Below, piece after piece: positions 5,378 to 7,029 of a DNA stretch of 7,029 nucleotides. Under the pieces are notes generated by a model. That model searched no databases and was not told the DNA's origin. It saw only the letters and a list, made by a program, of their open reading frames with translations. The position numbers and the translations under genes are program-made. This DNA comes from JAAXHE01 sp964551635 (GTDB lineage: Bacteria; Latescibacterota; UBA2968; GCA-2709665). Location: NCBI GenBank assembly GCA_964551635.1, contig CAZKDZ010000115.1, positions 1 through 7,029 on the forward strand. Direction: 5' to 3'. Numbering within the stretch: position 1 is the first letter of the stretch; every line of letters starts with the position of its first letter.

Positions 5378-5409
5378 ACCGGGTCGAATCCACAGTACAA
5401 TGACCCGGT
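5378..5409 (+). promoter_or_regulatory. Inverted repeat before the kinase ribosome binding site
   Basis: ACCGGGTC (5378-5385) pairs with GACCCGGT (5402-5409) around a 16-nt loop, ending 3 nt before the GGAG (5413-5416) of the next gene. A competing hairpin, ACCCG (5371-5375) with CGGGT (5380-5384), shares the left arm, so the two cannot form together. There is no T-run. It could be a small translational switch or a processing site; function is inference. Confidence 0.4.
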
Positions 5410-5422
5410 CACGGAGAATCGG

Positions 5423-6037
5423 ATGGCACTGATTGCAATTGGCGGATTTCCTGGCGCCGGGAAGACAACGATCTGCCGGAGGCTGTGCAATGATTTCAAT
5501 CTGCCCTGCCTGAGTTCGGATACCATCGGTCGAACGATCGAAGGGTCGCAGGGAATCGGAGAAGGGCGGATTGACGTGTATCGGGTGGCGTACGATGTGC
5601 TGTTCCGCCTCTGCGAGGAGTTCGTACAGGCTTCCGCCACCGTTATTCTTGACCTGACCCTGGGATGGGACTTCCAGTGGCGGAAACTGGACGGCATCCT
5701 CAAACGGCATCCGCAGACACTATTCCTGCCTGTCGTTCTCCAATGCCCGCACGAGTTGTGTATGGAGCGGCTGGAGGCGCGGCACAGGGCGATGCCGGAG
5801 GTCTACGCCGCTTCGTCATACTTCAGGAATGAGCCGAAGGTCCGCGATATCTGGAAAACCCTTCAGAGATTAAATCGTCCGGAGGTGCATTTCGTCGATG
5901 CCGGCGGAGACGAGGATCACGTGTATGCGCAGGTGAAACTGCACGTTACAGATCGAATAGGGAATTCAAAAAATGAATTGAGCATTCCATGCCTGGCGCG
6001 ACTGAAACGTGCCGGGCAATCCGTGAAATCACCCTGA
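5423..6037 (+). CDS. Small P-loop kinase (AAA_33/zeta-like)
   Basis: A 204-residue ATP-binding protein. It opens directly with a strand and Walker A motif, GGFPGAGKTT at residues 7-16 (Lys14, Thr15), followed by LSSD with Asp33 at the place where small-molecule kinases of this type hold the phosphate acceptor, and a Walker-B-like strand VILDLTL with Asp77. The segment CMERLEARHR (residues 113-122) supplies a LID-type set of arginines (116, 120, 122). This fits the AAA_33 group of kinases related to zeta toxins, chloramphenicol phosphotransferases and gluconate kinase. The substrate is unknown. The start at 5423 has GGAG (5413-5416) 6 nt upstream. Residues from about 181 on lie past the conserved domain in hairpin-rich sequence and may be an unconserved extension. 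No antitoxin-like gene lies beside it, which argues against a zeta-type toxin. Confidence 0.75.
   Translation: MALIAIGGFPGAGKTTICRRLCNDFNLPCLSSDTIGRTIEGSQGIGEGRIDVYRVAYDVLFRLCEEFVQASATVILDLTLGWDFQWRKLDGILKRHPQTLFLPVVLQCPHELCMERLEARHRAMPEVYAASSYFRNEPKVRDIWKTLQRLNRPEVHFVDAGGDEDHVYAQVKLHVTDRIGNSKNELSIPCLARLKRAGQSVKSP
5963..6018 (+). repeat. Two stem-loops in the 3' end of the kinase gene
   Basis: AATTCA (5963-5968) and TGAATT (5974-5979) surround AAAAA. Then GCCTGGCGCG (5991-6000) pairs over all 10 positions, two of them G-T, with CGTGCCGGGC (6008-6017) around loop ACTGAAA, extended by T5990-A6018. No T-run follows, so a classic terminator is unlikely. The position, inside the last 25 codons, suggests an mRNA stability or processing element or a REP-like palindrome. 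Confidence 0.45.
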
Positions 6038-6087
6038 TCCGTGGGCGGACAACAAGCGATTTCATAACTCACGAGAGGAATTTCAGA

Positions 6088-7029
6088 ATGCGCGAGAGGA
6101 TCGGGTCCTGGCTGAACAACGTAAATGCATGGATCGACGGCCATGTCCCTGCGTTCGTTGGAGACATCCTTCCACCGATACTGGTGTTGATCGCGATTAT
6201 AGTTCTGCACAGGATAACCAGGCGCGTTGTTTTCCGCGCCATGCAGCACGAGAAGCGCGAGGATGCGGAGATACGCCAGGTTCAATCGATGCTGAAGTAC
6301 TCTTTTATGCTTCTTGGCGTGATCTTCGTGATCGTCAGCTTCTCGGGTTCACTGGCCGCCATGGGGATGAGCGCGGCTTTCATCAGTATGGTTCTCGGAT
6401 GGTCCCTGCAGCGCCCCGTCACGGGCATTGCCGCGTGGATCATGGTGATGATCAAACGACCGTTCGAAATCGGGGACCGGATCATCATCCAGGGCGTCAG
6501 AGGCGACGTGCTGGACATCAGTCCGACGCACATTCTGCTGGGGGAGGTGGGCGGAACCATCGGGGGGGAGGAATCATCCAACCGGGGCATTCTGATACCC
6601 AACGCGGTACTCTTCGATCAGATGGTCATCAACTACGCCGTTTCGGAGGAGGCCAAACACATTCTGGATGAAGTTCCCGTGCGGATCTCCTACGACTCGG
6701 ACTACCGGCTGGCCGAACAGACCCTCATCGACTGCGCCGCCGAAGTGACCCGGGACATCATCGAAGAAACCGGGCAGTTGCCGTTCACCCGCGCGGAGTT
6801 TTTCGATTCCGGCGTATTCATGCGCCTGCGATACAAGTCGATAGCGGTCGAGCGACAACGGATTTCAAGCGAGATCGTCGGGAAAATCGTCGAGGCCTTC
6901 AGTCAGAGCGATCAGCTGGGATTCGCCTATCCCCGCGCCTCCATCGAATACCGCTCTGGCGGGGACCGGTCGCTGCCCCCGATGTTCAAAGTCGTGGATC
7001 TGCCAAAGGAGAAAGGGACGGGGCAGGGC
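6088..7029 (+). CDS. MscS-family mechanosensitive ion channel, 5' part
   Basis: The frame is open from the ATG at 6088 to the last base (314 codons), so the 3' end lies outside. It encodes an inner-membrane channel of the MscS superfamily, which opens under membrane tension to release small solutes during osmotic downshock. Predicted segments are TM1 at about residues 24-41 (DILPPILVLIAIIVL), TM2 at about 72-91 (SFMLLGVIFVIVSFSG) and the pore-lining TM3 at about 92-122. These are followed by the hallmark KRPFEIGDRIII at 123-134, GVRGDVLDI, and the beta-domain motif GILIPNAVLFDQMVINY at about 167-183. The insert GGEESSNRG before the IPN motif replaces the shorter T-x-D-G-x loop of E. coli MscS and marks a distinct MscS subgroup. 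The helix pair ahead of TM3 is minimal, as in E. coli MscS. GAGAGG (6073-6078) lies 9 nt before the start. It follows the kinase by 50 nt, so co-transcription is possible. Confidence 0.85.
   Translation, partial: MRERIGSWLNNVNAWIDGHVPAFVGDILPPILVLIAIIVLHRITRRVVFRAMQHEKREDAEIRQVQSMLKYSFMLLGVIFVIVSFSGSLAAMGMSAAFISMVLGWSLQRPVTGIAAWIMVMIKRPFEIGDRIIIQGVRGDVLDISPTHILLGEVGGTIGGEESSNRGILIPNAVLFDQMVINYAVSEEAKHILDEVPVRISYDSDYRLAEQTLIDCAAEVTRDIIEETGQLPFTRAEFFDSGVFMRLRYKSIAVERQRISSEIVGKIVEAFSQSDQLGFAYPRASIEYRSGGDRSLPPMFKVVDLPKEKGTGQG

Noticed and set aside
5423..6037. Zeta toxin of an epsilon-zeta system
   Set aside because: The Walker A and LID fit the wider AAA_33 kinase group, but no epsilon-like antitoxin gene lies next to it; the upstream neighbour is a propeller protein and the downstream one a channel.

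Overview
The window comes from a GC-rich, probably uncultured bacterium. The best lineage clue is the truncated first gene. It ends in a secretion/sorting-type tail with a PNPFN motif followed by a VLGQPVR motif, typical of outer-surface proteins in the FCB group and related environmental phyla (Latescibacterota, Poribacteria, Gemmatimonadota and similar). Hand counts of single 60-base lines give about 53-67% GC in the main gene block and about 35-50% in the toxin-antitoxin block. No 16S or other taxonomic marker is present, so the phylum is an inference. All supported genes are on the + strand.

Bases 2-762 hold the 3' end of a secreted protein gene. Its last 43 codons are out of frame, apparently because of a small deletion. 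A strong rho-independent terminator follows at 797-865. Bases 866-1190 contain no convincing gene. Next is a DUF433 antitoxin / DUF5615 PIN-like toxin pair (1260-1823) with its own candidate promoter (TTGAAA-17 nt-GATAAC) and a 19-bp dyad just before the antitoxin ribosome binding site. The toxin carries a one-base frameshift near its 3' end, and the familiar C-terminus is still readable in the next frame. A second good terminator lies at 2062-2096.

Bases 2161-5347 hold three closely spaced genes: a peptidase C45/choloylglycine-hydrolase-like Ntn amidase, a cyclase (kynurenine formamidase-like) family protein, and a seven-bladed beta-propeller protein with no export signal. The order suggests a small amide-directed catabolic or detoxifying operon, but the substrate cannot be read from the sequence. 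The cyclase homologue has lost most of the usual metal ligands, and the propeller begins with about 14 residues that look like the start of a mandelate racemase/enolase superfamily protein.

Behind these lie a small P-loop kinase of the AAA_33/zeta-like type (5423-6037) and the start of an MscS-family mechanosensitive channel gene that runs off the end of the window (6088-7029). The 50-120 nt intergenic gaps contain GC-rich hairpins without U-tracts, so the whole 2161-7029 block could be one transcription unit with internal processing or attenuation sites. No RNA gene, insertion sequence, CRISPR array or phage element was recognised.
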